Shown: in pieces, positions 46,073 through 55,920 of the stretch
Position numbering within the stretch: the first letter of the stretch is position 1
Layout of the letters: each line of letters starts with the position of its first letter
Source of the DNA: Lactuca virosa
Lineage: Eukaryota > Streptophyta > Magnoliopsida > Asterales > Asteraceae
Assembly: GCA_928212115.1 (NCBI GenBank)
Contig: CAKMRJ010005745.1
Span: forward strand, 225,679,143-225,743,142
Length of the DNA stretch: 64,000 nucleotides
Direction: 5' to 3'
Notes under the pieces: model-generated
Told to the model about the DNA's origin: nothing
The model's input: only the letters and a program-made list of their open reading frames with translations
The model's database searches: none
Program-made: the position numbers and the translations under genes

Positions 46073-47034
46073 GCAATCTTTCGCATGTAGTACGTCTCAT
46101 AGTCAAACCCAGAGTCTCCTGCAAGCTTGCTCTCCTTCTTGTCGTTATCCTTTTGAGAAGTAATTTTCGGTTCATCTTTCACCTTCTCAGAACTGTAACT
46201 TCCCTGCCAGTTTCGGTTCTTATTGAAAGGAAATTTCCTTCTGGCAAACTTCTTTGGATTGGTGACCATCATAGCGTATTCTTCGCTTGTAAGGTCATAC
46301 TCAAACATATCCGACTCCTCTTCTTCTTCTGCAATACTTTTTCCTTTTGAGACAAGGGCCAACGATCCCACACCCGAAACTACCTTCGCCTCCTTGGTTA
46401 CCACATTCTCATGGGACTTAAGTATTCCCACAAGTTTCGCTAGTGAGTAAGATTTAAACTGTTCATGTGCTTTCACTGTTGAAACCACAACCATTCCATG
46501 CTTGATCATCTTACTTAGGAGATGATTGAACCGATCGAAAGTTTGTATCAGTTTTTCTTCAGCTTTCTGTTCGAAAACTCCAAATTTTGAGAGCAGCAAG
46601 GTTTGAATAGAGTGTTCTAGATCTTCATCGGTTGAGTAAAGTTCTTTCAACCTATCCCAGATTTCTTTGGCCGTCGTGCATGAACCAACTAACCGAAAAG
46701 TGTCAGATTGCAAGGCGAATCTGATCATTCTCATGGCCTTCACATTACACATCAGTTTGTCCTTCTCATCCTGTGGCATCTTGTCTACATCCGCCACCAG
46801 CTTGTTATATTCTTTTTGGGTCTTAACAGTCGTGTTCGTTCCAGAATGAACAAACGGCCCTAGCGTGATGGCTTCCCAGATGAGATAACCATTATCTTCA
46901 GATCCGACCACATAATCTTCAAAGTGATGCGCCCATACTTCATAGTCTTGAGTGTAAAGAATGGGAATCCTGGTAGTGGATCCAATGCTGTTAGAGATGT
47001 TGATGGGATTTGTTTGAGAGTCTTCGTGAGACAT
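46066..47034 (-). pseudogene. Inner copia gag (UBN2-type)
   Basis: 322-aa frame from ATG 47034 (MSHEDSQTNPINISNS). It contains the copia gag core: YEVWAHHFEDYVVGSED, TAKEIWDRLKELYSTDED and LLLSKFGVFEQKAEEKLIQT. It forms the particle. The frame is intact to 46066, where it shifts relative to the coiled-coil region. Start is the first Met after the leader and is close to the 5' LTR. Confidence 0.92.
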
Positions 47035-47196
47035 GGTGAGCAGCTACAATCAGACCTGTAAACTTGAGATTAGGGTTTTATCAGAAACCAGAGTTACCGT
47101 CGACAGGAAGAAGACGACTTCTATATATTCGATAAAAGCGGAAACCCTAAAGAATTCTTAACACAGAAGGAATGTGTATTGATCACACAGTCTCCC

Positions 47197-47208
47197 GCTC
47201 TGATACCA
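47197..47208 (-). other. Primer binding site of inner copia
   Basis: Minus strand TGGTATCAGAGC two bases inside the 5' LTR; initiator Met tRNA type. Confidence 0.9.
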
Positions 47209-47210
47209 AT

Positions 47211-47522
47211 TGTTAGAACAAAGTTCTATTAGGATCGATAGATTCTATGCAGGCAAACAATTAAGGACGTAATTATGAACACAAGAATGGCTTTAAAGAT
47301 GTCGTATTATTAAAACTTTAACACCTCAGAAGAGCTCGATTAAGAACTTCGACTGTAGAGGTGCTTAGGGTTACAAAACAATAATCAACGATAATCAAGA
47401 ACGTATCTAATGCATACATGCATGCACTATTTATAGTTTAACCCTACTAGATAATCACGGATGGACAGGCCCAATCCGGATATACAAAACAAGCCCATGA
47501 CGCAACACAATAATACCCAACA
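47211..47522 (-). repeat. 5' LTR of inner copia
   Basis: 312 bp, followed by the target duplication GTTAG at 47523-47527. Confidence 0.95.
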
Positions 47523-47530
47523 GTTAGAAA

Positions 47531-47543
47531 GTCTCTGATACCA
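47531..47543 (-). other. Primer binding site of outer copia
   Basis: Minus strand TGGTATCAGAGAC, directly adjacent to the LTR at 47544. Confidence 0.88.
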
Positions 47544-47677
47544 TATTGGAGAATGATTTCCCTTGAATAACTTCATTAATCAATTGAATACCATATACAT
47601 AAAGTAATGGGCTTATACGTACATACAAAAAGGCTAATCTAATAGGCTAAATACAAGATACATAAAATACATTAATA
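47544..47677 (-). repeat. 5' LTR of outer copia
   Basis: 134 bp; eight differences from 33416-33549. Confidence 0.88.
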
Positions 47678-47680
47678 GTG

Positions 47681-48217
47681 TTTTTTTGTACGCCTATTCT
47701 ATATGGTCAAGATCAAAATCAAGTCTTGACACTATTTAGGTACAAATAATTGAAATTCACTATCAATTTAGGGACTTAGGGCATCCACAATGGAAGGTGT
47801 ATAGGGGTTAAATAAGGTGGTAATTAGTATTAAATAAATGTTTAATGAAGTTTGTGGGTGATGACATTGATTGGAGTTGAACGGAGGAGTTGATTCAACC
47901 ATTCGATTAAAATGACTATTAGGATTAATCAGATGTTTAATGTGTTGTTTTGTTTTTATTTGAGCGGAAAATATAATCTAATCCTAAACTACTATTAACT
48001 TCACCTATGTCTTAGACGAGACTTGAACCTTTAACCTCACCACAAGGAGAGAGACAATACATGATACCGCTGGACTAGAAGCCCTTGATTTAATTTGCTG
48101 TAGGGGTAAAAAATAAAGTTGTATAGATATTTAATAAAATGATGTGGCAATGATTTTAGCATGAAGATTAATTTATTATGGAAAGATAATGAAACTTCAT
48201 CAACAACAAAACATCGA
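47681..48217. repeat. Segmental duplication, copy 1 (right part)
   Basis: Closely matches 49335-49865 (AT-rich sequence, 'gggcatccacaatgg', SINE, 'gtggcaatgattttagc'). Its left part is the LINE fragment at 33110-33415, separated by the copia nest. Confidence 0.85.
47945..48086 (-). mobile_element. tRNA-derived SINE, copy 1
   Basis: On the minus strand the unit starts AAGGGCTTC, then a pol III box A (TAGTCCAGCGGTA, 48077-48065) and box B (GGTTCAAGTCTCG, 48029-48017), with about 48 bases between their starts. It ends in an A-rich tail near 47945. Possible TTTAAT target duplications flank it. This is a SINE head rather than a functional tRNA. The second copy is at 49577-49726. Confidence 0.7.
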
Positions 48218-49036
48218 TTATTAAATATAGGATTTAAGACTACAATTCGGTTTTATGGAAAATATAGGATTTTCCAGGATAAACATCATTATTTTACAAG
48301 CAAACGGTTTACAATTCAACTTTCTGGAAACAAATACGATTACTTACTCTTCGGTACTTTACAGTAGAGCGGGTGGAACTAGGAACATATTTACAAAAGG
48401 TTCAACACTTATTTACAAACTAGTATAACATAAATGACCCTTAATTGTTAATTCTATGGTTCTTTAGCTTATACATTAGGGTTATATATAAGGAATATCC
48501 GATAGGCAGTGGAAAGTGTGATTTCCGTCTTACTTCCTTTTCCTTGTTTGGTTGTGGGCTTAGGGCAGATCCACACATTCAACTGTCCGTTCGATATTAG
48601 TTCATATATATAGCTAGTATAAACTAAGTGATCATAGAAGGAACTATTATGGTCATATTTTTTATTAAGAAAATATAGGATTTTCTGGAGGAACACACGA
48701 ACATTTTTAAGGAACAAAGAACTTATGTTCTAAAACAAAAGGGTTATGAACTCACCAACTTAAATGTTGATACACTTTCAAAATCACTTGTATTCTCAGG
48801 AAACTAGTAGACAGGTACACGCACAGGTTCCGAGAAGACGGAGCATAGTAGCTTCAAGTCTTTGTTTTGCTATTTACTTTTGGAGTCAGTTAGATGTAAA
48901 TCGAATACAATGTAAACTCTATATTATTAATATAATGGTTGTTGTTGCTTTGATTACTATTATACAATTGTTGTGATACTGTACATGACGTCATCTACCC
49001 CAGAACGTTTCCGCCGTTCCGGTTTGGGGTGTGACA
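48218..49036 (-). repeat. Solo or truncated LTR
   Basis: Sequence between the two duplication copies ends in GGTTTGGGGTGTGACA; the minus strand starts TGTCACACCCCAAACC, a common gypsy LTR start. The preceding 'gtacatgacgtcatc' and 'cgtttccgccgttccgg' are typical of such LTRs. No internal region is present. The other edge is not clear, so solo LTR versus truncated LTR is open. Confidence 0.5.
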
Positions 49037-49037
49037 T

Positions 49038-49335
49038 GAACCTGCCATCATCCTCTAACTTCCCATTTCCAGCCACCACGAACATAAGAGAATATGTTAT
49101 CTAAATCAATCTTATAGAAATCATGGGCCCGATTAAGGTGGCTAATGTAATGACACCCGAAACCCCCCCTCTCGTGGGCATCAGAGCAATTGCAGTCAAG
49201 GCTGCCATTAGCTCCATGAAACGTTGTAATCATCTTAGTCCAAAGCCCCGTATTATCACTCCTTGAGGTCCACCACCACTTGAAAAGTAAAGAGAGGCTT
49301 TGTTTTTCATTACATTCCTCCACAAAATCCCAAGT
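49038..49335 (-). pseudogene. LINE fragment, copy 2
   Basis: Same as 32986-33410: LSLLFKWWWTSRSDNTGLW, MITTFHGANGSLDCNCSD and GCHYISHLNRAHD. This is the longer open copy (91 residues, 49323-49048) and shows the KWWW motif typical of plant LINE pol C-termini. Confidence 0.6.
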
Positions 49336-49865
49336 TTTTTTTGTACGCCTATTCTATATGGTCAAGATCAAAATCAAATCTTGACACTATTTAGGTACAA
49401 ATAATTGAAATTCACTATCAATTTAGGGACTTAGGGCATCCACAATGGAAGTTGTATAGGGGTTAAATAAGGTGGTAATTAGTATTAAATAAATGTTTAA
49501 TGACATTGATTGGAGTTGAACGGAGGAGTTGATTCAACCATTCGATTAAAATGACTATTAGGATTAATAAGATGTTTAATGTGTTGTTTTTTTTATTTGA
49601 ACGGAAAATATAATCTAATCCTAAACTACTGTTAACTTCATTTATGTCTTAGACGAGACTTGAACCTTTAACCTCACCTCAAGGAGAGAGAGAGACACTA
49701 CATGATACCGCTGGGCTAGAAGCCCTTTATTTAATGTGATGTGGGGGTAAAAAATAAAGTTGTATAAATATTTAATAAAATGATGTGGCAATGATTTTAG
49801 CATGAAGATTAATTTATTATGGAAAGATAATGAAACTTCAATAACAACAAAACATCAATTATTTT
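49336..49865. repeat. Segmental duplication, copy 2 (right part)
   Basis: Counterpart of 47681-48217. It runs directly on from the LINE fragment with no copia insertion, so it shows the empty target site. Confidence 0.85.
49577..49726 (-). mobile_element. tRNA-derived SINE, copy 2
   Basis: Box A at 49718-49706 (one change, TAGCCCAGCGGTA) and box B at 49666-49654, with T/A-rich tail near 49577. Part of the duplication, not an independent insertion. Confidence 0.7.
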
Positions 49866-49924
49866 TAGCATACAAACGGTACGTAGTAGAATATGATCAT
49901 AAACGCACATGCATCTTAAACATA

Positions 49925-50417
49925 TTATGAATTATTTGGAGTTGCTTGTAGCAGCTGAATCACTTTCTCCAAATTAAGAGTGGATGAACCAAAAGGAGAT
50001 GCACATGCTTTTTTGGCCTTGTTCTTCAAGTCGGTTGCATTCTTCCTCATCTCTTTCCCTTTTTGTCCATTCATCAACTCAATGACTAGCTTCGCAACTT
50101 CTTCTCTGTTTACATCTTTGTCAATCTCCATGCCAACCCCCCCACCTGTTACAACACGACCAGCAATTGGTTTGTTGGTCACCAGAAAATGGACAACAAA
50201 TCATTGGGACTCCACTGGAAATACTTTCAATTGTCGAAGTCCATCCATTGTGTGTTAAAAACCCTCCAATTGATGGGTGATTTAGAACTTGTTCTTGTGG
50301 GCACCAACATCCCTCTACTGCTTGTCTTTTCCAAAAACTCTGATGGAAGCTGTACTGCAGATTGGCCAATCACCAGGTCCGGACGTATTATCCATAAGAA
50401 CAGATTGGCCAATACAT
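49925..50417 (-). pseudogene. UDP-glycosyltransferase C-terminal half (UGT85-like)
   Basis: Family 1 UGTs transfer sugar from UDP-sugar to small molecules in the cytosol. The minus strand gives LWIIRPDLVIGQSAVQLP, the start of the PSPG box (VLNHPSIGGFLTHNGW, ending GDQQTNC), then after a frameshift MEIDKDVNREEVAKLVIELM and a C-terminus ending at a TAA (49925). The PSPG donor-binding motif and 'IRPD' context point to the UGT85 group. There are frame changes before and after the PSPG box. The middle of the protein (about residues 38-290) is missing; the hAT remnant sits there instead. Confidence 0.9.
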
Positions 50418-52303
50418 GGGCGAGTTGGGCTTAGGCCCAGGGCATCAAACTAAGGGGGGGGGGCATAAATTAAGTCCTATGTATATTACTTTGGCCCAAA
50501 AATTTAGTCTAAGAAGCCAAGAAGGCAGTCTTGCAAGAGCGGGACTTCTTGAGCGCCAAATAATTGAAGTTGAAGAACTTTGAGAAGTGGAATCACCAAA
50601 TCGGGTATCGCCCCAAGAAAAACGTTAGAGATTGAGAGATCGAGGAGTCCTCTATGGCACTAAAGTCTAAATCGAGTTGGAGTGATCGGGAATCTGTTTA
50701 CCATCCTTCTACATCCGATTTCTACTCATTATTCTCATTCTATTTCTCTCTAAACATGCTGCTGCATTTAATCGATCATCTCAAATTCTCAATAATCTCA
50801 TAGTATTGCGATTTCAGATTTGGAAGTTGGAGTTCTATTTATGACTGTTCGATTTTCTTAACCAGTTAACTGTTAACCCAAAGCAAAACCGGCAAAGAAA
50901 ATAGAAAGCTTGAAAGGTCTTGTTGGATTTTTTGATATGATTTCTCTTGAACTGATTTCGGTGAGTTTTATACTTTTATTTTTCTTAATCTTTTTTTTAA
51001 TTTCTTTCTAAACCTGCTATGTTCGCCTTTTAATCTGTTTCTGTGGACCTTGGTTGTGGTTTGTTTCAGGAGTTTGATTTTTACCTGTTTGATTTCAATT
51101 ATAGTAGATATCTCGATTTTTTATTTCTTTTCAACTGATTTGGGTCTTTGAGTGAGTTTGATTTGTATTAATGTGATTATAATTTCGGCCTTCTGTCATA
51201 GGTTCGATTTCTGACTTTTGTGGTTTTTTTAGGAGTTGGGTTTGTATATGTTGGAGTTTGATTATAGTAGAATGGACCTGGGAGTTTGATCAATTCCAAA
51301 GGTCCGATTTCTCATCTGTTTTGCTCGAAATCTGTTGGTTTATGTCTGATTTTTGAGATATGCTTCAGGTAAAACTTTGGCTTTCTGAGATTTGCTTTAG
51401 TTACAATTTTTACTGATTTCGATTTTACTTTCTGTTTGAGCTTGAAATATGCTTCCATCAATCTATCTCCTATTAATATGATTTTTGTGGTTTGTTTTAG
51501 GAGTTGGATTTTTTATTTTTGCATGTTGGATTCCGATTACAGTAAAAAAGTGTCTTTCTCTTTTGTTTGAGCTTGGATTTCTCCCCTTTTTAAGCTCGAC
51601 ATCTTGTATCTGATATTGGTTTGCTTCAGATACTACTGTGGTTTGCTTCTGCTATAAATTTCTAAAGTTCTTTTCATAACTTTTTGTTCTTGTCTCTTGT
51701 TTCTGTGATGTGAATCAGGAGGCTGATTGAACTTCTTATTTCTGTATTTGGTTTTTTATTTGATGCTTCCAAATTAGCTTTTTTAGTTGTTGATGTATTA
51801 AGAACATTATATTGAAAGAACTGTTTATTTATTGAGTTAAAAATTTTGTAGAAAATGTTGCCATACAAAGATGAAATTCTTTTCACATCTATTCAAATAA
51901 TAAAGTATGCAAGAAAAATAGATATGTTATCTAATGTGTTGGTTGCATATAAGGAATTTTTGACGGTACCGGTTATGGTTGCTTCCGCGGAAAGAAGTTT
52001 TTTTAAATTGGAGCTCTTGAAATCGTATCTCCAAAGTACCATGGCTCAAGAAAGATTGAATGGTTAAACAATTTTAAGTATCGAAAATGATTTTTTACAA
52101 AATATTGATTATTCTAAAATAAAAGATGTTTTTGCTTGAAAAAATGCACGAAGGCATTGTTTTAGGTGACTTTATAGGTTTTTGTTTGTATTATTAGTTT
52201 GAGTATAAAGTTTATTGCATTTTTTATTTTTCAATATTTTTATATATAAGGGCATAAAATTCTTAACTCGCCCCGGGTAGTAAAAACCAATGGACCGGCC
52301 CTG
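50418..52303 (+). mobile_element. hAT-type remnant inside the UGT gene
   Basis: The right end on the minus strand begins CAGGGCCGGTCCATTGG, typical of plant hAT termini. The left end starts at GGGCGAGTTGGG, which matches an internal part of that terminus, so its outermost ~25 bases are missing. Inside, only the transposase C-terminus remains (51855-52163). No 8-bp target duplication is seen. Together with the missing middle of the UGT gene this suggests insertion followed by deletion. Confidence 0.7.
51855..52163 (+). pseudogene. hAT transposase C-terminal dimerisation region
   Basis: Plus-strand frame MLPYKDEILFTSIQIIKYAR, then LTVPVMVASAERSFFKLELL and SYLQSTMAQERLNG, a stop, and after it SIENDFLQNIDYSKIKDVFA. 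The ASAERSF-KL-KSYLRSTM pattern is the dimerisation segment of plant TTF-type/ZMYM1-like hAT transposases. Catalytic parts are absent. The usual leading LTIP is LTVP here. One stop interrupts it. Confidence 0.88.
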
Positions 52304-52415
52304 TATGAAACCCTTTGGAATGGAGGATTTTAGCAAGTTTTAGCATTGGGTTGATATGGCCTTGAAATGGGGTTGGTACGCACAACGCATGTGGTTTCTT
52401 TAGTATAGAATCCAT
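52304..52415 (-). pseudogene. UGT N-terminal fragment with start codon
   Basis: From ATG at 52415 the minus strand reads MDSILKKPHALC, then PFQGHINPMLKLAKILHSKG. This is the N-terminal acceptor-side segment of family 1 UGTs; GHxNP with catalytic His is typical. It breaks off exactly at the hAT terminus (52303). It matches the orientation of the C-terminal half at 49925-50417, so the two are parts of one gene. Confidence 0.88.
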
Positions 52416-52454
52416 GGAAGCTTTCTCCTTGTTTTTTATTTGAATGCAAGACTA

Positions 52455-52885
52455 CAAGTATAAATCTAACTATTTTATAGGCAAACAAAATAGAAGAAAT
52501 CGTAAACTTCCTTATTTGGTAATTTAAATTCTTGATGGCAACTTCAATTATTATTTAGAATATAAATTTAAAACTAGGAACACTTTTCTTGTATTTATTT
52601 AGAGTAATATACATGAACGGTTCGTTTAGGGTAGTCGAATCCCTCCTTTTTTGGTAATTCGAATTATTATTTATTTAGAGTAACATACAAGTATAAATGA
52701 AACTATTTTATAGGCAAACAAAAAAGAAGAAATTGTAAAATTCCTTTTTTGGTAATTCAAATTTCAATTATTATTTATTTAGAGTACTATACAAGTATAA
52801 ATCTAAATATTTTATAGGCAAACAAAACAGAAGAAATTGTAAACTTCCATTTTTGGTAATTCAGATTCTCGATGGCCTCTTCCAT
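52455..52885 (-). promoter_or_regulatory. Tandemly repeated UGT promoter segment (three TATA copies)
   Basis: On the minus strand, upstream of the UGT start, a unit with TTTGTTTGCCTATAAAATA occurs three times. TATA positions on the plus strand are 52471-52479, 52704-52712 and 52808-52816. The nearest TATA is about 55-65 bp upstream of the ATG at 52415. Each unit also carries 'gtaattc' and 'tatttagagta'. The third unit is split by the Harbinger element and resumes at 54899. Confidence 0.65.
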
Positions 52886-53077
52886 TAGGCTAGACGGAGC
52901 GGGTGCGGGGAGGGGGGCGGGACTCTTCCCGCTCACCGGAACACCGTACCGCTGGCGAGGGAAAGGGCGTGCGGGAAGGAGGTGGGGGGAGGGGTTGCCG
53001 CAGTCTCTCTCTTCCTCATATTGGTTGGAATCCGATTTTTTTTTTGTGACTTGACCGTTTTTTAATGTTTGGAAATT

Positions 53078-53085
53078 ATATATAT

Positions 53086-53146
<61 letters not shown>
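53078..53146. repeat. (TA)n microsatellite
   Basis: TA tract with a few TAAATA units upstream of the SANT-like ORF, inside the Harbinger element. Confidence 0.85.
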
Positions 53147-53149
<3 letters not shown>

Positions 53150-53215
53150 CTTGCTTTCAACAGCTATATGCTAAATTTATTTACTTATTTTATTTTTTTT
53201 AACCTCTACAACATC

Positions 53216-53223
53216 TATAAATA
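53216..53223 (+). promoter_or_regulatory. TATA box of the SANT-like ORF
   Basis: TATAAATA, 71 bp before the ATG at 53287; a normal plant spacing. Confidence 0.5.
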
Positions 53224-53286
53224 CTCATACTCTTTAAACTTTAAACCCACACCTTCTATCAATTTCTCTCTACTTTCTTCAAAAAA

Positions 53287-54590
53287 ATGAATCCCGACAA
53301 TCAAACATCAATCTCCGATAGAAGAATAAAAACCAATTTTTCGAGTTCAAGCACCCCAACTCGAAACATTTTTGCTATCGATTCATCACAAGGGGCTTTT
53401 GGTCCCTAACTCCATGCTGTTATTCAATCACCACTACAATTCCAATACAAAAATGTTAGGCAATATTACCCGATCCAAATTCCAAATGTAACTCCTAACA
53501 TGTTCTCAAACTTTGTTGTTTATCCCGATCAACATTCGCCTAATCAACCAAAAACTCAAATACTACTCTTTCAATCTCAAACCCAAACCCAAACTCAACC
53601 CCAGTACCAAACACAACCCTCTCGATCTCAACCACAATACGAAGACATCGATGAGATGGATGGAGATTGTACGGGAAACTCAACCCACACAACCCCCCCC
53701 CCCCCACCCGAACGTCACAAAGGAAAAAAAAGTGTAGGAGGGTGTTGCACAACCGGGAAGACAGAGACGGATACCATGGCGTCAATAAAGAAGAGTTAAT
53801 TGTGGTAAAATCGCGTGTTGACAATTCAGAGGATTCGGCGACGGGAAATGCTCTACCGGCGGATCATTTTTGGCTTCGCATTCTAGAGAGGTTTCGGGCG
53901 GAGATGGGAAAAGGTGATGAGTACCGTACCAATCATCAGTTGAATTCAAAGCTTCGAGATATAGCGAAGGCCATTTCAAAAATGAACGGGCTGTACAACA
54001 ACCTAAAAACCCAACGGAGAAGTGGCCAAGGAGATGAATAAATACTTCAAGAAGCTTTGCATTTTTATCTAGAGGAAACGGGAAAGTCATTCAAGTGGCA
54101 CGATTGTTGGAAAGTATTGATTAAAAGTTCTATGTGGAAAAAATACGAGCAAGATTTTATATTTTGAGTACAATAATCAAGCGAACGAAAACGGGTTCTA
54201 GTGGTTACACAACTTCCTCCGATGCTCGAGTCGGTCTAGATTTAAATGAGGAGGACGAACTCGAGCTATAAGAAATTGTTCGACCGATGGGTAGGGACAC
54301 AACAAAAATCAAGGGAAATGAGACTTCTTCAGGTGCATCGGATTTCAGCATGGACGCGGACGAGATGCGGAAATTGTCGGAGACATTTGATCAATATAAT
54401 CTTAATTTTGTTGTACGTTTGGCGTTCGACAAAGAAAAAGAAGAAAAAAATATGGACCGTGCGATGAAACAATAAATTAAGGATATAAGATTCTTGATGG
54501 AAAACAATAATCATCTTTCGGGGCCGGCTCTCGAGCTCGTTTTGAAGAAGGGGAAGATTGTGAAAAAATATTTTTTCGTAGATCATTATG
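53287..54590 (+). pseudogene. Harbinger-associated Myb/SANT-like protein
   Basis: PIF/Harbinger elements use a Myb/SANT-like partner that brings the transposase to DNA. Start ATG 53287 (MNPDNQTSISDRRIK), stop near 53407. Later pieces are a Q/T-rich region (QTQTQTQPQYQTQPSRSQPQ), a poly-C slippage site near 53690, then FWLRILERFRAEMG and ISKMNGLYNNLK. After another stop come FYLEETGKSFKWHDCW, RPMGRD, and a C-terminal coiled part. These resemble proteins often mislabelled GST T3-like in Asteraceae. It has at least three frame breaks. Confidence 0.75.
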
Positions 54591-54898
54591 TTTTTTTTTA
54601 AAATGTAGTTAGTTTTTTTTTATATTGTTGTTGTTTTTCTAGTTATTTAAATCTTAGTTTTTTATGTAATTTTTATTTTAAATAATGAAGTGGTTTTATT
54701 TTTAATTAATTTTTATGTTTATTATTCATTTAAAAAAAATTATAAATCAGCAAAGTCAATTATTATTATTATTATTTTTTAAAGAGTAAAGGAAGCTTCC
54801 CACACACACATTGGTTTTTGGTGAGGGAAAGGAAAGTGTGGGAAATGATGACGTGACAGAGAAATAATGAGGGAGTTTCCCACACACACCCTCCAACC

Positions 54899-55920
54899 TT
54901 ATTATTTAGAATATAAAATTAAAACTAGGAACACGTTTGTGGTATTTATTTAGAGTAATATACATAAATGGTTCGTTTGAGGTAGTTATTCGTTTACTAA
55001 CAAACATTTTTTTTAATAAAGAAGAAACGGTCTTGTCCTTAACTTTTTTTATCCTCAAAAAACATCGATAAAATTGTAAAAATCGTCATTTTGCTTGTCA
55101 AAGTTATATAGTTTTAATTCAAAAAAAGTTTTGATGGTGCATCAATGGTTAAATTTTGAATCTTTTTATTGATTTTGGTTCTTATAAGAATGAAAAATTA
55201 TTATATCATTCATGATTTTCTTTTTTCCTTTTCTTTTATAAGTTAATGTGGTTATAAACCAACCAACTTTTGTCTTTTGTTTTAAATGGTCACTGAAGTT
55301 TTTTTTTGAGCATTGCAACTCTTTAAACTATCAAATTACTAGTTAAATAAGAGAATATATCCAAAATTAATTGGTCATCCGGTTGCCTAGATGCGTTGGG
55401 TCCAAATAACATTTTAATCAACTAAGGTGGTCCTCGTGGTGCTGACATGACGTCCATGTGGAATTTCTAGTTTAAATTGTCTAAAAATAAAAGATAAGCA
55501 ATGTTTATAAATTTTAAAACCAAATCTCATGTTATGTTGTTCATAAAACCAAGTCTCTTTGTAAATATTTGCCAAAATAACTAACTAGATCATAAAAAAA
55601 TATACATTTTTTCTCTTTTGAAGAACAACACATAAAGCTACATAAAATACATAAATAATATTTCAAAAAAAAATCCAATTTGATTATAACAATTAACAAA
55701 TTTGGGTTTTTTGAAGACCATGAACTCTCGTGACAAATCGTTCGTCCAAACTATAAAATTATTTTCCAAATCTAGAATCATCTTGTTTTTCAAATCACAA
55801 GTAGGTGGACATTGATTTTCAAGTCTAGAGTCATCTCATGCCTAAGCTCGTTCCAACAAAGCTCGTAAACAACTTGGTCCTTGTTATTTTCCTTTCTTTA
55901 GAACAAATTTTGGTTTTGTT
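54899..55920. other. AT-rich flank, no gene
   Basis: The first ~100 bp continue the UGT promoter repeat unit. The remainder is AT-rich with no frame or repeat that I can name. Confidence 0.5.

Larger units (their letters stand above)
37890..47522 (-). mobile_element. Inner (nested) Ty1/copia element, TSD GTTAG, RT-deleted
   Basis: Two 312-bp LTRs (37890-38201 and 47211-47522) differ at 7 positions. Target duplications GTTAG flank it (37885-37889 and 47523-47527). Minus-strand order is gag (47034), coiled-coil region, protease, integrase, then an abrupt jump into RNase H, then an extra ORF (39955-38234). RT is missing, so it could only have moved with proteins from a relative. The extra ORF after pol recalls Sirevirus-type env-like ORFs, although its LTRs are short for that group. 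Confidence 0.95.
33416..47677 (-). mobile_element. Outer Ty1/copia element, interrupted by a younger copia
   Basis: Short LTRs of 134 bp are at 33416-33549 and 47544-47677. The primer site lies directly beside the right LTR and a C6 tract beside the left one. Internal order on the minus strand is gag, protease, integrase, RT, RNase H (37790 to 33560), i.e. copia. The younger element 37890-47522 sits in the leader just upstream of gag. The flanking poly-T target makes the TSD ambiguous. LTRs differ at 8 of 134 positions. Short LTRs and gag without a visible zinc knuckle suggest an Ale-like lineage, which is an inference. Confidence 0.92.
52888..54898 (+). mobile_element. PIF/Harbinger element with TTA target duplication
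   Basis: Flanked by TTA at 52885-52887 and 54899-54901. Ends are GGCTAGACGGAGCGGGTGCG and, reversed at the right, GGTTGGAGGGTGTGTGTGGG, i.e. imperfect G-rich inverted repeats. TTA is the standard duplication of this superfamily. Inside is a SANT/Myb-like ORF but no DDE transposase, so it is non-autonomous. The unoccupied site exists as a paralogue at about 52533-52620. Confidence 0.82.

Noticed and set aside
48017..48086. Functional tRNA gene
   Set aside because: Boxes A and B are present but the sequence does not fold as a full tRNA and is followed by an unrelated body and A-rich tail, as in a SINE.
53287..54590. Glutathione S-transferase gene
   Set aside because: Proteins of this type are often labelled GST T3-like, but the visible motifs are SANT/Myb-like and within a Harbinger element; no GST fold is seen.
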